Shown here piece by piece: positions 62,401 to 64,000 of a DNA stretch of 64,000 nt. This stretch comes from Candidatus Saccharibacteria bacterium oral taxon 955. Lineage in GTDB: Bacteria > Patescibacteriota > Saccharimonadia > Saccharimonadales > Saccharimonadaceae. The DNA is taken from the NCBI GenBank assembly GCA_010202265.1, contig CP047918.1, forward strand, positions 310,001 to 374,000, written 5' to 3'. Numbering within the stretch: the stretch's first letter is position 1; every line of letters starts with the position of its first letter. The notes under the pieces were generated by a model. It saw only the letters and a program-made list of their open reading frames with translations. It did not search any database and was not told the origin of the DNA. The translations under genes were made by a program, and so were the position numbers.

Positions 62401-62687
62401 GTGCCGAAGCTATGAAATGTCTGAATTGCAACTCGATAAGCGTCGGGTCCAATAATCTCTGATAGTCGTGAGCGCATCGCTACCGCCCCGCTATCTGTAA
62501 AAGTCAGACAGAGGATATTTTCAGGGAGCGTGTCGGTTTTACGCAGAATATTGGCGGTACGCATACTGAGTAGTTCGGTCTTGCCGGTGCCTGGTCCAGC
62601 GACAACGATCAGCGGTCCATCGATTGTATCGACGGCCGTCTTTTGCTCGTCGTTTAGATTGTTGTATCGTTTAGAAAACACGTCCAT
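59406..62687 (-). CDS. UvrD/PcrA-type helicase fused to a PD-(D/E)XK nuclease (AddA/RecB-like)
   Basis: About 1093 residues. Superfamily 1 helicase motifs: Walker A GPGTGKT (residues 31-37), LTFTDSGAVAMR (Ia), YIMVDEFQDTN (II), VGDDDQAIYSFQGAD (III), LIHNYRS (IV), MTAHKSKGLEFDTVYV (V) and YVAMTRAKRQLHL (VI). The last 250 residues hold a RecB-type nuclease (LVEIVDNHITVTDYKTGKPS). Acts in double-strand-break repair or end resection, as one polypeptide. TATAAT (62695-62700) ends 7 bases before ATG 62687, so the frame to 62798 is rejected. Confidence 0.9.
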   Translation of the reverse strand: MDVFSKRYNNLNDEQKTAVDTIDGPLIVVAGPGTGKTELLSMRTANILRKTDTLPENILCLTFTDSGAVAMRSRLSEIIGPDAYRVAIQTFHSFGTEITNQHNSYFFRGAQFRPADELSSYEILKSIFDELDHANPLASKMAGEYTYLRDAMTAISELKQAGLSSEELRTVVTANETALDSIEPELQAIFSQKININMLKALSPIAEKIATFSPQTLPPAILPLNNNLSLSLAHALSEAIETGKTTPITAWRNRWMEKNIQGDFIFKDRKRHAKLLSLAHVYDCYVAKMEQAKLYDYDDMILNAIQAMETYPDLRFNLQEKYQYIMVDEFQDTNLAQMRILFNLTDTTLGDAPNIMVVGDDDQAIYSFQGADVGNIHRFRQEYPTYKTVSLIHNYRSCQAILDHAREVIIQADGRLENSMEISKKLIAHATAAPTVNINHLETHSDEYAWVADAIARDIASGTKPESIAVLARRHQELIELLPYLASKKISVNYERRDNVLDLECITTLELLANIVIDIAAGQHSRANSRLPELLAHPMYKHSAESIWRLSLAAHRNNHSWLEAMMGSTEFKPLADWLVESARDIVHKPLEEAIDRLIGIPAEKNDQNPVFISPYYNHYFGDNTRETNPEAYLTTLEALRTIRTKLREYRPDSTLRLNNFIEFIETYRQLGATIASVRNRSTELDGAINLMTAHKSKGLEFDTVYVVNSIDSVWGERVRSRSRLISYPENLPIMPNADTYDERLRLYYVAMTRAKRQLHLTFSSVNDTGKDTLIAGFLTGTTISQTTPESHHSLDTLTAQAELSWHERLTDQPTASMKQLLTPVLERYKLSSTHLNNFIDITHGGPATFLTNNLLKFPQAKSPHAGYGTAIHTTLQRAHNYLVAHGERRPVKDVLDDFTNILREQRLDDNDFALFSKRGVDNLTRFLGAQYDTFSANQKTELSFANQGVVIDGATLTGSLDLVEIVDNHITVTDYKTGKPSYSWKGKTDAEKIKLHKYRQQLMFYQLLCNHSRDYAKYQFKRGVLQFVEPDSNGEVYALEEQFSQDDLVRFKKLINAVWHCITTLELPDVKEFEQNYRGVLAFEDYLIDKYSK

Positions 62688-62825
62688 CACCCCTATTATA
62701 CCTGAAAATATGACTGTATTATATTGACTAGTTGATACAAAAAATATATATTGATAATTCGTCAATATTATATGAAAATATAAAAATACTCTAGTCACCA
62801 GAGGTGAATGTGCTATAATTCTGGT

Positions 62826-63317
62826 ATGAATAACGGCGATTTATTCGACGATTTCGCACTGGAGAAGAGCGCTAAAGAGCTATTTGGGGTTTCATTGGAG
62901 ATCGATAAGGTTATTGCTCGTAACTTGGACGTAGGTCAGTCAGCTCGGGCGACGCTATACCTTTCAAAAAAGAAACAACTGTATTGCTATATCGAAGGGC
63001 CAGCGCGTCTTTTATTGAGTGATGTCAAAAAGATTGCATCACGTATTGGTATAAAGCCTGAGATATTTTTCCCGCCTAAAGGTCAGCCGAACTATTTCGA
63101 TGAGATCGGACGTGAAAAATTTCGTGATGTATTTCCGGGGCGCAAAGACATTCATGAGTCTGATTTGAGGTTTTATCGCACACTTGCGCCTTATTGCCCG
63201 GCGCTGATTCTCGTCGGCGAGATAAAGGGTGGAACTATCCGCTGCGCTGATAGTGACGCCCGTGGCGGCTGGCGTCCGGCTGTGAGACTTGCCTATCGGC
63301 GAATAAAAACCAGCTAG
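62826..63317 (+). CDS. Conserved-looking hypothetical protein (163 residues)
   Basis: Unrecognised, soluble, no membrane segment. Notable stretches: LDVGQSARATLYLSKKKQLY, FFPPKGQPNYFDEIGREKF and a basic C-terminal end. TATAAT (62814-62819, extended by TGC) ends 6 bases before ATG 62826, so the longer frame to 62808 is not used. Its good-quality leaderless start suggests a core gene. Confidence 0.6.
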   Translation: MNNGDLFDDFALEKSAKELFGVSLEIDKVIARNLDVGQSARATLYLSKKKQLYCYIEGPARLLLSDVKKIASRIGIKPEIFFPPKGQPNYFDEIGREKFRDVFPGRKDIHESDLRFYRTLAPYCPALILVGEIKGGTIRCADSDARGGWRPAVRLAYRRIKTS

Positions 63318-63320
63318 TTT

Positions 63321-63983
63321 TTATACCTCTTTATCAAACACGCATTGCTGAGTGGGATAGATGGTGCTTGATTGGCTTTCGGTTTGTTGAATTTTTACTT
63401 CTGCTGAACCGTCATGCTCTTTTTTTATGAAGTGAATTTTATTGTCGACTTCGCTATACCAGGCTAGGACATACCAGTCGGTTAATGTCGGGCCTGGGTA
63501 TTGCTTAGCGAGAACAGAACAGCCCGAGCCGTGAATTGGTCGCGTACCCATTGTGCCCCAGTTAGACACTATAGCACTGGAGTCTGAATTGTCTGCATAG
63601 TAACCATAGCCCTTGCACGACTGCCCGGGGTTATTGTGTAAATGAGGCTCGCCTACGCAAAACTGCGTCGAGCCTAGTCTACCTGTTGGCATGGTGGCGA
63701 TATTGTCGAGCGGATCTTTTACGGCGTTATCTACCAGTTTTGGTGCAACTTGCGACATTTTTGCTGCCTGAAAGCCAGCTAGAGTCGGATACTCACCATT
63801 CTTTTGATAGTAGTTCTCGAGCTCTTTCATGACAATCAAGATATCGTTGCGTCGTTTAGTGTCGCGAGATTCTTTTTGAACACGATGATAAACGACGATT
63901 GTCATCGTAGCGAGGATCCCGACGACTGCTATAACAACAGCAATTTCAACAAGTGTAAAACCGCGCGATTTAGAACGCTTCAT
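63321..63983 (-). CDS. Type IV pilin/pseudopilin-like protein
   Basis: 220 residues. Class III signal RGFTLVEIAVVIAVVGILAT: cleavage after Gly8, Phe9 methylated, Glu13 as the conserved Glu5, then the N-terminal helix. The rest is a globular domain with four cysteines (CVGEPH, SCKGYGYY, GSGCSV, QQCVF) that probably form disulphides. Built into a pilus by machinery outside the window. TAAACT (63990-63995, extended by TGG) ends 6 bases before ATG 63983. Confidence 0.85.
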   Translation of the reverse strand: MKRSKSRGFTLVEIAVVIAVVGILATMTIVVYHRVQKESRDTKRRNDILIVMKELENYYQKNGEYPTLAGFQAAKMSQVAPKLVDNAVKDPLDNIATMPTGRLGSTQFCVGEPHLHNNPGQSCKGYGYYADNSDSSAIVSNWGTMGTRPIHGSGCSVLAKQYPGPTLTDWYVLAWYSEVDNKIHFIKKEHDGSAEVKIQQTESQSSTIYPTQQCVFDKEV

Positions 63984-64000
63984 AAAGTTAGTTTACCACA

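Noticed and set aside
62688..62798. N-terminal extension of the helicase
   Set aside because: It reads through the TATAAT box that ends 7 bases before ATG 62687 and adds an A/T-rich sequence with no helicase similarity.

Overview
This window looks like the chromosome of a Patescibacteria (CPR) organism, most probably a Saccharibacteria (TM7) relative. The evidence is compact gene packing, a complete F-type ATP synthase operon, no biosynthetic pathways for amino acids or cofactors, several envelope proteins of the kind common in that group (DUF3048, DUF4367-like, PEGA, sortase, pilins, RCC1 repeats), and standard use of UGA as a stop. The assignment rests on gene content only. No rRNA, CRISPR array or replication origin was seen.

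Layout. 0-14 kb: partial pth, two small units with consensus promoters, der, a nucleotidyltransferase protein, then a four-gene minus-strand operon (9.9 to 5.4 kb: degenerate protein kinase, vWA protein, adenylosuccinate-synthetase homologue, unknown protein), followed by an RsuA/RluB-family pseudouridine synthase and a two-component pair. 14-21 kb: htpX, tRNA-Glu(CTC), and a decayed integrative element on that tRNA with a truncated large serine recombinase, a truncated conjugative coupling ATPase, a complete three-gene ABC-3C (HNH / middle component / ABC ATPase) conflict system and a PLD-like protein. 21-30 kb: an orphan DapF-like racemase, a VanX-type dipeptidase behind a T-box-like leader, a MacB/FtsX-type ABC transporter, a second two-component pair and a DUF3048 protein. 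30-50 kb: gltX, envelope proteins and sortase, tRNA-Leu(CAA), HAD phosphatases, xth, a CMP-kinase-like gene, glycosyltransferases, smpB, an ABC-F ATPase, glutaredoxin and a 730-residue pilin-like/RCC1/ricin-lectin surface protein. 50-64 kb: the ATP synthase operon with an inserted Nudix gene, dus, a structured transcript, a helicase-nuclease fusion and a pilin.

Expression signals fall into two styles. More than twenty genes, mostly core functions, have a -10 box (often extended, TGnTATAAT) ending 6 to 11 bases before the start codon, which implies leaderless mRNAs. A second set, mostly accessory genes, has Shine-Dalgarno sequences, longer leaders and strong terminators. The leaderless pattern also fixes many start codons, so several starts given here lie downstream of the longest open frame.

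The best candidates for an undescribed system are the 5.4-9.9 kb kinase-like/vWA/PurA-like/unknown operon and the T-box-like control of a dipeptidase in an organism expected to scavenge amino acids.
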